Origin: an uncultured Pelagibacteraceae bacterium
Lineage (GTDB): Bacteria > Pseudomonadota > Alphaproteobacteria > Pelagibacterales > Pelagibacteraceae
Direction: 5' to 3'
NCBI GenBank assembly: GCA_902580535.1
Contig: CACHKZ010000004.1
Location: forward strand, 1-40,339
DNA length: 40,339 nt
Positions within the stretch are counted from its first letter, which is position 1; every line of letters begins with the position of its first letter. Of the stretch, positions 1 through 10,408 are shown in pieces. Made by a program: the position numbers and the translations under genes. The notes below the pieces were generated by a model. That model worked only from the letters and a program-made list of their open reading frames with translations, was not told the DNA's origin and did not search any database.

Positions 1-16
1 TTTAAATTTTAGTTAT

Positions 17-1021
17 TTAATTAGGGGAGATATTATTAATAAAAATTTCTGCGGTTTTATCCCAAGTAAAGTTTTTAGAGTATTCTAGGCACTTTTCTCT
101 TTCAACTTTTAGAGCTTTCATTGCAGATTTTTCTAAATCCTCATCTAAACAATTAATTTCACTATCTTTGAAAATATCTTTAGGACCAGGAACAGGAAAT
201 GCTGCAACCGGTGTACCACAACTGAGGGATTCACATATTACAATTGCAAACGTATCTGTTTTGCTTGGGAAGACAAAAACATCAGATGATGTAAAATATG
301 AAGCTAATTCACCGTTAGTTTTTTCACCTAAGAAGTGAGCATCTGGAAATTCTTTTTTTAACTTTTCAATATCTGGTCCTTTACCAACAAGAAGTTTTGT
401 TCCTTCTAATTTTAGATTTAAAAAAGCACGAATATTTTTTTCAATAGCTACTCGACCTACATATATCCATATAGGCCTTTTATATTCTAAATTGATTTTT
501 TTTGGATTTTTAAACGATCCATGATCAGCACCTCTTGTCCAAACAACCATTTTACTTTCATCTACTCCAATTTGAATTAGTTCTTTTTTCATAGATTCGG
601 TTGTAACCAAAATTTTTTCTGCTTTGTTATGAAAGTTGCTTAGGAATTTCTGTGATAATTTTTCAGGAACCCAAGGTAAATATAATTTCATATATTTATC
701 AAATCTTGTGTGAAAACTTGTGGTAAACTTTAGATTATTTTTAAGACAATATCTTCTTGCCATAAATCCTAAAGGACCTTCGGTAGCTATATGTATGGCT
801 GAAGGATTTATTTTTTTTATTAAATGGCTTACTCTTGGCCAAATATTCACAGAAAGTCTTATTTCATTATATTTAGGCATAGGCACAGTGAAGAAAAGTT
901 GGGGATTTAAATACTCAACTTCGTGACCCATTGCTTCAAGTTTTTTTCCTGTTTCATTTAAAGTTCTTACCACACCATTTACTTGTGGAAAATAAGCGTC
1001 TGTTACAATTAATATTTTCAT
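17..1021 (-). CDS. GT4-family glycosyltransferase, likely the lipid glycosyltransferase (Agt-like) partner of PlcP
   Basis: 334 aa; N-term MKILIVTDAYFPQVNGVVRTLNE and C-terminal 'PSKTDTFAIVICESLSCGTPVAAFPVPGPKDI' are typical of GT4 lipid/sugar glycosyltransferases; TAATG junction with the PlcP-like gene. Confidence 0.85.
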   Translation of the reverse strand: MKILIVTDAYFPQVNGVVRTLNETGKKLEAMGHEVEYLNPQLFFTVPMPKYNEIRLSVNIWPRVSHLIKKINPSAIHIATEGPLGFMARRYCLKNNLKFTTSFHTRFDKYMKLYLPWVPEKLSQKFLSNFHNKAEKILVTTESMKKELIQIGVDESKMVVWTRGADHGSFKNPKKINLEYKRPIWIYVGRVAIEKNIRAFLNLKLEGTKLLVGKGPDIEKLKKEFPDAHFLGEKTNGELASYFTSSDVFVFPSKTDTFAIVICESLSCGTPVAAFPVPGPKDIFKDSEINCLDEDLEKSAMKALKVEREKCLEYSKNFTWDKTAEIFINNISPN

Positions 1022-1839
1022 TATGATGCCTTTTTCAGACCTGGAGTTTCAATTACTTCTTTATCTGAATTATTACGACTATCTAAAAATTCTTCTCTTA
1101 ATTTATCCCAATAAATTATTTCAAACGTTCCATCAAAATTTTCAACTAAAGCAGTACAAGACTCAACCCAGTCTCCACAATTTAAATAATTAACACCATC
1201 ATAATTTTCATTTTGGGCGTGATGAATATGCCCACAGATTATTCCATCAAATTTTTTTTTCTTTCCATATTCTGCGATTGTTTTTTCGTATTCTCCCATA
1301 TATTTAACTGCATTTTTTACCTTATATTTAAGAAACTTTGCTAAAGACCACTGGCCTTTACCTCTCAGACGTCTAAAAAAGTTAATCACTACATTTAATT
1401 TCAATAGCATTTCATAGGCTATTGCGCCTAACTTAGACAACCATTTGGCATATCTCATAACACCATCCCAAGCATCGCCATGAACAACTAAATATTTTTT
1501 ATTTAAAACAGACTGATGAATTACTCTATTGATCATTTTTATATGTCCAAAATGCATAGGAATAAATTTTCGAAACACTTCATCATGATTACCTATAACG
1601 TAGTAAACTTCTGTTCCATGTCTTGCTTTTCTTAATATTTTTTGAATTACGTCATTATGTTCTTGTGGCCAATAAAAATTTTTTTGAAGTGCCCAAACAT
1701 CTATTATATCACCTACACAATAAAGTTTTTCTGATCTTGTATTTTTAAAAAATTCAAGCAATTTATTTGCTTGGCAACCTTTAGTACCAAGATGCACATC
1801 TGAAATGAATATAGTTTTGTATTTTAATATAGGTTTCAT
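1021..1839 (-). CDS. plcP: Calcineurin-like metallophosphoesterase, PlcP-like (LpxH-related fold)
   Basis: 272 aa; metallophosphoesterase motifs ISDVHLGT, VGDIIDVW, VIGNHDE, VVHGDAWD, GHIHHA; paired with a glycosyltransferase; LpxI is present elsewhere in the window, so an LpxH role is less likely. Confidence 0.75.
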   Translation of the reverse strand: MKPILKYKTIFISDVHLGTKGCQANKLLEFFKNTRSEKLYCVGDIIDVWALQKNFYWPQEHNDVIQKILRKARHGTEVYYVIGNHDEVFRKFIPMHFGHIKMINRVIHQSVLNKKYLVVHGDAWDGVMRYAKWLSKLGAIAYEMLLKLNVVINFFRRLRGKGQWSLAKFLKYKVKNAVKYMGEYEKTIAEYGKKKKFDGIICGHIHHAQNENYDGVNYLNCGDWVESCTALVENFDGTFEIIYWDKLREEFLDSRNNSDKEVIETPGLKKAS

Positions 1840-1925
1840 TTAATCCTTTTTTTTTAATTCAATTTGCACTAGAATCGTTTAATTCTTTGTGCCATAGTAA
1901 TGTTAAGGAAATATTAAAATTTATT

Positions 1926-2813
1926 ATGAAATATTGCATTATTTACAACAAAAACGCTTCCTCTGGCAGAAAATCTAAATTTATAAAAAAAATTTCTGAT
2001 GAACTTTCTAAGTATAACGATGTTTCTTTTTTTGAAACTGAGAGCGTGGATAAAGCAGAGGCAGTATTTAAAAATATTTCTAAGTTAAATATAGATAGAC
2101 TTGTAGTTGCTGGAGGCGATGGTTCAGTATCATTTGCAATAAACAAACTTATTAAAAATAATTTTGTTCCAAAAAAAGATTTTGCTATTGGTTATATACC
2201 AGCTGGAACTGCTAATTTACTTCAAGCTGAACTAAATATGAGTAAAAAAATAAGTAAAATTGTTCAAATTTTACAATCAAACAATTTAAAACAAACTAAT
2301 TTAGTAAAAATCAATAATGATTATTTTATTTTAATGGCAGGTATAGGTTGGGATGCAACGATAGTCCATTCAATTAATAGTTCTCTAAAAAAACTGTTAG
2401 GTAAAATTATTTTTGGATATAAAGGATTGCAAAAATTTTTGTTAATGAAAAATCAAAAATTAAAAGTTAACATAGATGGTCAAAATCATATAGCTGACTG
2501 GGTGTTATGTTCTAATACCAATTATTATGCGGGTCACTACAAAATTAATAAAACAAATATATTTGATAACAAAATTATTACTTATGTATTCAAAGACCTT
2601 ACAAGAATAAAAATACTTTATTATATTTATTTGATTATTTTTTTTGGAGATTTATCGAAGTCTACGAGTGTTATAACATCTTATTCCAGTGAGCTAAAAA
2701 TTGATGGACAAGGGAAAAAAATTCCAATTCAAATTGATGGTGATAAATATCAATATTGTGATAACGTAGAATTAAGGAAATCAGGAAAATATTTTAACAT
2801 ATTAACAGCATAA
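1926..2813 (+). CDS. Diacylglycerol kinase family (DAGK catalytic domain) lipid kinase
   Basis: 'VVAGGDGSVSFAINKLIK' and 'FAIGYIPAGTANLLQAEL' DAGK motifs. The ORF track starts at a TTG (1887); ATG at 1926 (MKYCIIYNKNASSGRKSK) fits the family N-terminus better. Confidence 0.85.
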   Translation: MKYCIIYNKNASSGRKSKFIKKISDELSKYNDVSFFETESVDKAEAVFKNISKLNIDRLVVAGGDGSVSFAINKLIKNNFVPKKDFAIGYIPAGTANLLQAELNMSKKISKIVQILQSNNLKQTNLVKINNDYFILMAGIGWDATIVHSINSSLKKLLGKIIFGYKGLQKFLLMKNQKLKVNIDGQNHIADWVLCSNTNYYAGHYKINKTNIFDNKIITYVFKDLTRIKILYYIYLIIFFGDLSKSTSVITSYSSELKIDGQGKKIPIQIDGDKYQYCDNVELRKSGKYFNILTA

Positions 2814-2901
2814 CTTTTAAATAAGAGAATTTATCAAAAAATCATTTTACTAAGATATTTAATTTAAATATAATTATTATAAAATTACACAGGAGGTCAT
2901 T

Positions 2902-3111
2902 ATGAGTAAAAAGTTAAAGAAAAATGAAAAAAGAAAAAAAAAGGTTATCAAGTTAATAGAAAAACTTAAAAATAAGATCAATTTAAAAGAAAAAAAATTA
3001 TCTAAAATTAATATTAAAATTGCAAGTATTGAAAAAAGAGTTGCTGAAAAAAAAACAAAAAAACTAGCTAAAAAGAAGACTATCGGGAGTTCCGCATCTG
3101 TAAATAATTAA
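2902..3111 (+). CDS. Small, extremely lysine-rich hypothetical protein (69 aa)
   Basis: ORF preceded by a strong Shine-Dalgarno (acAGGAGGTcattATG) and followed by a 13-bp hairpin; 25 of 69 residues are K by hand count. Confidence 0.65.
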   Translation: MSKKLKKNEKRKKKVIKLIEKLKNKINLKEKKLSKINIKIASIEKRVAEKKTKKLAKKKTIGSSASVNN

Positions 3112-3123
3112 TTTCTAAATCTT

Positions 3124-3156
3124 CTTTCCCCTTTTTGTAATTAAAAAAGGGGAAAG
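3124..3156. terminator. Perfect 13-bp inverted repeat (CTTTCCCCTTTTT-GTAATTA-AAAAAGGGGAAAG) after the Lys-rich ORF
   Basis: Read directly; no long U-tract after the stem on the + strand, so the terminator role is probable, not certain. Confidence 0.6.
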
Positions 3157-3276
3157 TAGTTAATCAACAAAATTTTAAAATTAAGGGGAAATAAAGATGT
3201 TTTATAATTTAAAATTTTATTAGAATTTTATAATTAATGTTGATGACAAAAATATTTATAGATTATTACAATTTAA

Positions 3277-4485
3277 TTAAAGTTTATTTGCTCTACCATA
3301 AATGTCTTGATATCTAACAATATCAGTCTCTTTTAGAATTGAACCAACTTGAGCTTCCATAATTTTTACAGGTTTTTTTCCAGGATTTTGTATTCTATGA
3401 ATTGCTCCTAATGGAATGAAAATATGTTCATTAGGTTTTTTATTAATGATATTTTTATTTAAAGTTATTCTTGGATTACCTTTGGTAACTAACCAATGTT
3501 CTGCTCTGTGGTGATGTTTTTGAAGGCTTAAAATACCCTTAGGTTTTACTAATAATTCTTTAATTAAAAACTCTTTTCCTTCAAATAAATTTAAATAATT
3601 TCCCCATGGTTTATAAAAAACGTTCTTTTTCTTAAAGTATTTTCTCTTATTTTTATCATAAATTTTTAAAATCTCTTTCCAGCTACCAAGATCAGACCAA
3701 GGTATATCTAGTTTAATAGCATAAATTTTATTTGTTTTCTCAAGTATTGCATAATCAAAAGATTTCTCGATTGATTTTTCAAAAGCTCTTTTATTTAAGT
3801 AGTAAGTATTATTTTTATATTTGCCTTTTTTAATTGCCTCAACACAACTTTTGTAAGTTTTATTTTGATATTTTTTAAAGTTATTAATAATTGAATCTTT
3901 TCTTAAATAAAACATGCCAGAATTCCAATAACCTTTTTTCTTAATTACTTCCTTTGCTTTTGATAATTTTGGTTTTTCAATAAATTTTGTAACTTTATTT
4001 ATAGATTTAATTTTTTTAGTTAAAAAATATCCATATTCACTTGATGGGTTTGTAGGTTTTATTCCAAAAATAAATAAATTTTGATTATCTAAGTTTGGTT
4101 TATTTTTTAAAAGGGATTTATTTAAAATATTAGACCTTTCAATTAAATGATCTGCTGCAAAAAACATTAATGGTTGCTCTAATGGAATATCCTTTATCAA
4201 AGCTGACGCAAGGATTGCTGGTGCAGTATTTTTTTTAGCTGGTTCTAGAACTATTTTAAAATTTTTTATTTTACTTTTTTTTAAAGCTTGCTTTACTTGT
4301 TTTAAGTATTTTAAATTTGTACTGATTATAGGAAAATCAAAAATTGCTTTATTTACTCTTTCTAAAGTTTTTTGAATTAAACTCCATCCACCAAAATCAA
4401 TAAATTGTTTTGCTTGATGTTTTTTTTTATCTGGCCAAAGTCTTGTTCCTGCGCCACCACAAAGTATTACAGGTCTAATTTTCAT
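3277..4485 (-). CDS. manC: Mannose-1-phosphate guanylyltransferase / mannose-6-phosphate isomerase-type (ManC-like)
   Basis: Nucleotidyltransferase N-term 'VILCGGAGTRLWP', 'FIEKP', and C-terminal cupin 'KPWGNYLNL...LSLQKHHHRAEHWLVTKG'. Confidence 0.85.
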   Translation of the reverse strand: MKIRPVILCGGAGTRLWPDKKKHQAKQFIDFGGWSLIQKTLERVNKAIFDFPIISTNLKYLKQVKQALKKSKIKNFKIVLEPAKKNTAPAILASALIKDIPLEQPLMFFAADHLIERSNILNKSLLKNKPNLDNQNLFIFGIKPTNPSSEYGYFLTKKIKSINKVTKFIEKPKLSKAKEVIKKKGYWNSGMFYLRKDSIINNFKKYQNKTYKSCVEAIKKGKYKNNTYYLNKRAFEKSIEKSFDYAILEKTNKIYAIKLDIPWSDLGSWKEILKIYDKNKRKYFKKKNVFYKPWGNYLNLFEGKEFLIKELLVKPKGILSLQKHHHRAEHWLVTKGNPRITLNKNIINKKPNEHIFIPLGAIHRIQNPGKKPVKIMEAQVGSILKETDIVRYQDIYGRANKL

Positions 4486-6203
4486 TAAATATCAGCGTAC
4501 GTTCTAACCTCGTTTTTACCACCTGGATGAGTTGGTGCTCCTTTGTAAGCTGGTCCAACAGTTTGTGCATATTTCCATAATGTGCCATTACCAAAATTCA
4601 CTTTTCTTGGTTTCCATTTTTTACGTCTTGCACTTAATTCCTTCTTTGTAAGCCTTACGTTAATTGTGCCCTTTTTAGCGTCTATATCGATGATATCCCC
4701 GTTCCTTAAAAGGGCTATAGGACCGCCTACGGAGGCCTCAGGGCCCACATGACCGATACAAAAGCCTCTGGTAGCCCCAGAGAACCTACCGTCTGTAATG
4801 AGGGCTACTTTCTCCCCTTTTCCTTGACCGTAGATTGCTGCAGTTGTTTGGAGCATTTCTCTCATTCCAGGACCTCCTATTGGTCCCTCATATCTAATTA
4901 TAATGATGTCTCCATCTTTGTATTTTCTGTTTATTACTGCTTTATACGCAGACTCTTCATTATCAAAACATCTTGCTCTTCCAGTGAATTGTAATTTTTT
5001 CAAACCAGCTATTTTTACAATTCCACCTTCTGGAGCTAAATTACCTTTTAATCCAACAACACCCCCTGTTGGTGAAATAGGATTTTTATAAGATCTCATT
5101 ACTTTTTGATTTTCTCTAAATTTTACATTTTTTAAATTTTCTCTCATGGTTTTGCCTGTAACCGTCATACAATCACCATGAATGTAACCGCCGTCCATTA
5201 ATGTCTTTAATAACATTGGAACTCCTCCTGCTTCCCACATATCTTTTGCAACATATTTTCCGCCAGGTTTTAAATCTGCAAGATAAGGAGTTTTCTTAAA
5301 TATTTTTGCAACATCCATTAAATCAAATTTAATTCCAATTTCATTTGCGATAGCTGGCAAGTGTAAACCTGCATTTGTTGATCCACCTGTTGCTGCAACA
5401 ATTGTTGCTGCATTTTCGAGAGCTTTTCTTGTTACTATGTCTCTAGGTCTAATATTTTTTGCTAACAAATTCATTACAGCTTTACCGCTGTCTATTGCAT
5501 ATTTATTTCTTTCTAAGTATGGTGCTGGCGTCCCTGCTGAGAATGGTAAAGCTAATCCTATTGCTTCAGAAACACATGCCATTGTGTTTGCAGTAAATTG
5601 TCCACCACAAGCACCTGCACTTGGACATGCTTTTAATTCTAATTTTCTTAGTGCATGAGCTGTCATTTTTTTTGACGTATATTTTCCAACACCTTCAAAT
5701 ACATCTACAACGGTTACATCTTTTCCATTAAATCTCCCAGGTAGAATTGATCCACCATATATAAATACACTTGGAATGTTTAAACGAACCATCGACATCA
5801 TTAAACCAGGTAATGATTTATCACAGCCTGCTAATCCAACTAGTGCATCATAACAATGTCCTCTAACCGTAAGTTCAGTTGAGTCTGCTATTACATCTCT
5901 TGATATTAATGATGATTTCATTCCTTCATGACCCATCGCAATACCATCGGTTACTGTAATAGTACAAAATTCTCTTGGAGTTCCACCTGAAGCTTTAACT
6001 CCTTTTTTAACTGATTGAGCTTGCTTCATTAAATTTATGTTACAAGGAGCTGCTTCATTCCATGTTGAAACAACACCAACAAATGGTTTTGCTACATCTT
6101 TTTCAGTTAGATCCATTGCATAATAAAAAGATCTTTGAGGGGCTTTATCTGCACCTATTGTTGTGTGTCTACTTGGTAATTTCTTTTTATTAAATTTTTT
6201 CAT
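4485..6203 (-). CDS. ilvD: Dihydroxy-acid dehydratase
   Basis: 572 aa; '[16 protein letters not shown]', '[20 protein letters not shown]', '[23 protein letters not shown]'. Confidence 0.95.
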   Translation of the reverse strand: MKKFNKKKLPSRHTTIGADKAPQRSFYYAMDLTEKDVAKPFVGVVSTWNEAAPCNINLMKQAQSVKKGVKASGGTPREFCTITVTDGIAMGHEGMKSSLISRDVIADSTELTVRGHCYDALVGLAGCDKSLPGLMMSMVRLNIPSVFIYGGSILPGRFNGKDVTVVDVFEGVGKYTSKKMTAHALRKLELKACPSAGACGGQFTANTMACVSEAIGLALPFSAGTPAPYLERNKYAIDSGKAVMNLLAKNIRPRDIVTRKALENAATIVAATGGSTNAGLHLPAIANEIGIKFDLMDVAKIFKKTPYLADLKPGGKYVAKDMWEAGGVPMLLKTLMDGGYIHGDCMTVTGKTMRENLKNVKFRENQKVMRSYKNPISPTGGVVGLKGNLAPEGGIVKIAGLKKLQFTGRARCFDNEESAYKAVINRKYKDGDIIIIRYEGPIGGPGMREMLQTTAAIYGQGKGEKVALITDGRFSGATRGFCIGHVGPEASVGGPIALLRNGDIIDIDAKKGTINVRLTKKELSARRKKWKPRKVNFGNGTLWKYAQTVGPAYKGAPTHPGGKNEVRTYADI

Positions 6204-8830
6204 TATAAACCTTTAAGAGTTAATTCTATTTTTTTAACATCTTTTTCAAGATTAGCAAAGTTGCTTTTCTCCTGCTCTACTATATTTTGTGGTGCACGAT
6301 CTACAAAGGATTTATTTGATAATCTAACATCAATTTTTTTCATCTCTTCACTAATTTTTGTAATTTTCTTTTCTAGTGTTAATTTGATCATATTTAAATC
6401 AACATCTTCATCAAAATATAATTTAAATAACTCACCACTTATGACTATACTTGCAGATGGTTTGTCTAGATCTTTTTCATGAAAATTTTTAATTCTTCCG
6501 TTTTTTTTCATTATATTTTCATTAGAAGATAAAAAGTTCTTATATTCTTTGTTTATATTTGCTGTTGAAATTTCAATAAATGATCCAGGACTTATATTTA
6601 ATTCATTTTTAAATGATCTAATTGATGTAATAAAATTGATGATATTATTTATCTCATCATATGATTTTTTTTCATGATAATCATCTTTTAGCCAATTGGC
6701 ATGCATCAAGTAATCTTTGCCTTCTTTATCTAGCTTATTATTTAACCATATCTCTTCAGTGACAAATGGAATAAATGGATGAAGTATTATTAAAATTTCC
6801 TTAAAAACATATGCTGATGTTTGTCTTAACTCCTTAATATCTTCCTCATTATCAGAGTTTAAAACGGTTTTAGATAGCTCTAAATACCAATCACAAAATG
6901 AATGCCATACAAATTGATAAATAATCTTAGCTGCCTCATCAAACCTATAGTTTTTCAAACTATTTTCGGTGTCATTTTTAACTTTTACAAGCTCAGATAG
7001 TACCCACTTATTGATTGTTAATTTTATATTTTCAGGTTTTTTCACATCACCAAAATCACACTTATTTTGTGTTAAAAAGTTATTTGCATTCCAAATTTTA
7101 TTTAAAAAATTTCTATAACCTTTAACCCGGTCTTCAGATAATTTTACATCTCGACCTGGTGATGCCATTGATAATAGCGTAAATCTTAAAGCGTCTGCAC
7201 TATATTTCTCAATTAATTCTAAAGGATCAATTACATTGCCCTTAGATTTAGACATTTTTTGACCCTTTTCATCTCTAACTAAAGCATGAACATATATATT
7301 TTTAAAAGGTTCCTTATCTAAAAACTGAGTTCCCATCATAATCATTCTTGCAACCCAGAAAAATATGATATCAAAACCAGTAACAAGAACACTTGTTGGA
7401 TAAAATTTTTCAACTTCTGGAGTTTTTTCTGGCCAACCTAAAGTCGCAAATGGCCATAGACCTGATGAAAACCAAGTGTCTAGAACATCTTCATCTCTTT
7501 TTAATTCCACATTTTTTGAATAGAATTCTTTTGCTTGTTTTTTGCACTCATCCTCATTTTCAGCTACAAATATTTTTCCATCAGGTCCGTACCATGCTGG
7601 AATTTGATGTCCCCACCATAATTGACGAGAAATACACCAAGGCTCAATATTATTCATCCATTGAAAATATGTTTTTGACCAGTTCTCAGGAAAGAATTTA
7701 GTTTTACCATTATTTACTACTTCTTTTGCTTTAATGGCTAAAGTTTTAGCATCAACAAACCATTGTTCTGTTAAATAAGGTTCAATAATAGAATTAGATC
7801 TATCTCCATAAGGAACTTTATTAAATAACTTTTCTATCTTTTCTAAAAATTTACCTTCTTCAAGATGTTCTAAGATTAATTTTCTTGCTGCAAATCTATC
7901 TAAACCTTTATATGGGTCAGGTGCATTGTCATTTATTTTTCCATCAGGCGTAAATATATTAATTACTTCTAACTTGTTTCTTATGCCTACATCATAATCA
8001 TTAAAATCATGAGCTGGAGTAATTTTTACTGCTCCCGTTCCTTGTTCAGGATCAGCATAATCATCTGTTATTATTTTTATTTTTCTCTTCACTAAAGGAA
8101 TAATTGCAAACTTCCCTACTAAATCTTTAAATCTATCATCTTTAGGATTTACAGCTATTGCAGTATCTCCCAACATAGTTTCAGGTCTTGTTGTTGCAAT
8201 TGTTATAAATTTATCTGAATTTTCTATAGGATAATTTATATAATAAAGTTGAGAATTTACTTCACGCTGATCAACTTCTAAATCAGATATTGCTGTTTTT
8301 AAAACAACATCCCAATTTACAAGTTTTTTTGCTTTGTAGATTAATTTCTTATTATAAAGATCAACGAATACTTTTATGACTGACTTAGATAAATTTTCAT
8401 CCATTGTAAAAGCATTACGAGACCAATCACAAGAACATCCAAGTTTTTTAAGTTGATTAATTATTATATCTCCATATTCATTCTTCCATTCCCAGACTTT
8501 ATCTATAAATTTTTCTCTACCTAAATCATTTTTTTTAACACCGTTCTTAGCAAGTTTTTTTTCAACTAATGCCTGAGTTGCAATACCAGCGTGATCTGTT
8601 CCTGGTTGCCATAAAGTTTCATAATTATTCATTCTATGAAATCTTGTTAAAACATCTTGAATTGAGTTATTTAAAGCATGTCCCATATGAAGACTTCCTG
8701 TTACATTCGGTGGAGGAATTACAATGGAGAATTTTTTTGAATTTTCTTTAGGTTTAAATAAATGGTTTTTTTCCCAATAGTCGTAGATTTTATTTTCTAC
8801 ATTTTTATGCTCATATTTATCAAAACTCAT
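6203..8830 (-). CDS. valS: Valyl-tRNA synthetase
   Basis: 875 aa; '[16 protein letters not shown]' (HIGH), 'KMSKSKGNV' (KMSKS), C-terminal coiled coil. Confidence 0.97.
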   Translation of the reverse strand: MSFDKYEHKNVENKIYDYWEKNHLFKPKENSKKFSIVIPPPNVTGSLHMGHALNNSIQDVLTRFHRMNNYETLWQPGTDHAGIATQALVEKKLAKNGVKKNDLGREKFIDKVWEWKNEYGDIIINQLKKLGCSCDWSRNAFTMDENLSKSVIKVFVDLYNKKLIYKAKKLVNWDVVLKTAISDLEVDQREVNSQLYYINYPIENSDKFITIATTRPETMLGDTAIAVNPKDDRFKDLVGKFAIIPLVKRKIKIITDDYADPEQGTGAVKITPAHDFNDYDVGIRNKLEVINIFTPDGKINDNAPDPYKGLDRFAARKLILEHLEEGKFLEKIEKLFNKVPYGDRSNSIIEPYLTEQWFVDAKTLAIKAKEVVNNGKTKFFPENWSKTYFQWMNNIEPWCISRQLWWGHQIPAWYGPDGKIFVAENEDECKKQAKEFYSKNVELKRDEDVLDTWFSSGLWPFATLGWPEKTPEVEKFYPTSVLVTGFDIIFFWVARMIMMGTQFLDKEPFKNIYVHALVRDEKGQKMSKSKGNVIDPLELIEKYSADALRFTLLSMASPGRDVKLSEDRVKGYRNFLNKIWNANNFLTQNKCDFGDVKKPENIKLTINKWVLSELVKVKNDTENSLKNYRFDEAAKIIYQFVWHSFCDWYLELSKTVLNSDNEEDIKELRQTSAYVFKEILIILHPFIPFVTEEIWLNNKLDKEGKDYLMHANWLKDDYHEKKSYDEINNIINFITSIRSFKNELNISPGSFIEISTANINKEYKNFLSSNENIMKKNGRIKNFHEKDLDKPSASIVISGELFKLYFDEDVDLNMIKLTLEKKITKISEEMKKIDVRLSNKSFVDRAPQNIVEQEKSNFANLEKDVKKIELTLKGL

Positions 8831-8949
8831 TGATTTGTTTTATAAATTAATCAAATTAATAAACAATAATGAAAATCATTGCTAAATTTATAGACTAATG
8901 ATCAAAATGAATTATACAAAGACCGATTAATAAATATTTTATATTTGAT

Positions 8950-9023
8950 GGCAACGTGGCGGAATGGTTACGCAGAGGATTGCAAATCCTTGTATCCCGG
9001 TTCGATTCCGGGCGTTGCCTCCA
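8950..9023 (+). tRNA. tRNA-Cys (GCA)
   Basis: Acceptor GGCAACG/CGTTGCC, anticodon loop ttGCAaa, T-loop GGTTCGATTCC, encoded CCA. Confidence 0.95.
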
Positions 9024-9072
9024 AAATAAGTATTGAGATAAATTTTAAAAAAAGTAAGTTGTGAGAAAATAT

Positions 9073-9148
9073 TCCTCGGTAGCTCAGTTGGTAGAGCAGT
9101 TGACTGTTAATCAATTGGTCGCAGGTTCGAGTCCTGCCCGAGGAGCCA
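9073..9148 (+). tRNA. tRNA-Asn (GTT)
   Basis: Acceptor TCCTCGG/CCGAGGA, anticodon loop ctGTTaa, T-arm GCAGGTTCGAGTCCTGC, encoded CCA. Confidence 0.95.
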
Positions 9149-9153
9149 AATAA

Positions 9154-9525
9154 TTAAACAGCCTTTGTTATATTTGTTTGTGAAAGTTGTAAGTTCTTTT
9201 CAAATTTAATCTTTTGATCTTGAGTTAACTCTGAATAAACTTTAACTAAAAAATTATAGTTTACATTCATGTGTCCCTCTTTTGATTTTTCAAGATTGAT
9301 CAAATATTCTGAAAAATCCTCAAAGAAATAGTTAATTGGTACTTTTAAGTAATTTGAAAGTTGTAACAATCTAATAGAACTTACACCGTTTGTTCCTTTT
9401 TCATACTTTTGAATTTGTTGAAACGTTACGTTAATAGCTTTTGCTACTTTAGTTTGAGTTAAACCTAGTGCTAATCTTCTTAGCTTTAGCTTGTTGCCAA
9501 GATGTTTGTTAAAATTATCTTCCAT
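9154..9525 (-). CDS. XRE-family helix-turn-helix transcriptional regulator
   Basis: 123 aa; 'LGNKLKLRRLALGLTQTKVAKAINVTFQQIQKYEKGTNGVSSIRLLQLSNYLKVPINYFF' Cro/CI-type HTH. Confidence 0.9.
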   Translation of the reverse strand: MEDNFNKHLGNKLKLRRLALGLTQTKVAKAINVTFQQIQKYEKGTNGVSSIRLLQLSNYLKVPINYFFEDFSEYLINLEKSKEGHMNVNYNFLVKVYSELTQDQKIKFEKNLQLSQTNITKAV

Positions 9526-9606
9526 TCAAGACCCCTCTTTAAATAAAATATTAATGAGAGTTAATCTAAATAGAAAACTTTATGCAAGTAAAATAATTTT
9601 AAAAAA

Positions 9607-9627
9607 AATTGGTTTTTTTAACTAATT
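9607..9627 (-). terminator. Possible terminator downstream of aapP
   Basis: Minus-strand AATTAGTT-AAAAA-AACCAATT (8-bp stem with one mismatch) followed by a U-rich tract. Confidence 0.4.
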
Positions 9628-9670
9628 CCAAACCTGTCAAGTAACTTTTTATGAAGTCTTTAGAATTATT

Positions 9671-10405
9671 TTAAAGAATTTGGCTTAAAAAAAGCTTGGT
9701 TCTGTCGCTCTTTGGATTGGCAAAGAATTCTTTAGTTTCCGCCTTCTCAATTATCATACCTTCGTCCATAAAAATAACTTCATCAGCAACTTCTTTAGCA
9801 AATCCCATTTCATGAGTTACTACAATCATAGTCATTCCACCTTTTGCAAGACTTACCATTGCATCAAGCACCTCTTTAATCATTTCAGGATCTAATGCGG
9901 ATGTTGGTTCATCAAACAACATAATTTTTGGTTGCATACACAATGCTCTGGCGATTGCACAACGTTGTTGTTGTCCACCTGAAAGTTGTCCTGGAAATTT
10001 GTTTGCTTGATCATCTATCTGAACTTTTTTAAGTTGATCTAAGGCTAGTTCTTGAGCCTCTTTTTTTGGCATTTTTTTAACCCAAATTGGCGCAAGTGTA
10101 CAATTATCTAATATTGAAAGATGTGGAAATAAATTAAATTGTTGAAAAACCATTCCAACTTCAGCTCTAATTTTTTCAATATCTTTTGTTTTTTCTGATA
10201 ATTCATTTCCGTCAACAATTATATCTCCTTCTTGGTGCTCCTCTAATCTATTAATACATCTAATCAATGTAGATTTACCCGATCCTGATGGTCCGCAGAC
10301 AACAATTTTTTTATTTGCCTCAACCTCAAGATTTATATTTTTTAAGACTTGAAAATCACCAAACCATTTATTCATATTTTGAATTTTTATAATTGGATCA
10401 GACAT
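9671..10405 (-). CDS. aapP: General L-amino acid ABC transporter, ATP-binding protein
   Basis: Walker A 'GPSGSGKST', signature 'LSGGQQQR', '[14 protein letters not shown]'; downstream of two polar-amino-acid permeases. Confidence 0.93.
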   Translation of the reverse strand: MSDPIIKIQNMNKWFGDFQVLKNINLEVEANKKIVVCGPSGSGKSTLIRCINRLEEHQEGDIIVDGNELSEKTKDIEKIRAEVGMVFQQFNLFPHLSILDNCTLAPIWVKKMPKKEAQELALDQLKKVQIDDQANKFPGQLSGGQQQRCAIARALCMQPKIMLFDEPTSALDPEMIKEVLDAMVSLAKGGMTMIVVTHEMGFAKEVADEVIFMDEGMIIEKAETKEFFANPKSDRTKLFLSQIL

Positions 10406-10408
10406 TTA

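Noticed and set aside
7393-7701. 102-aa plus-strand ORF inside valS
   Set aside because: Antisense to the conserved valS catalytic region; low complexity.
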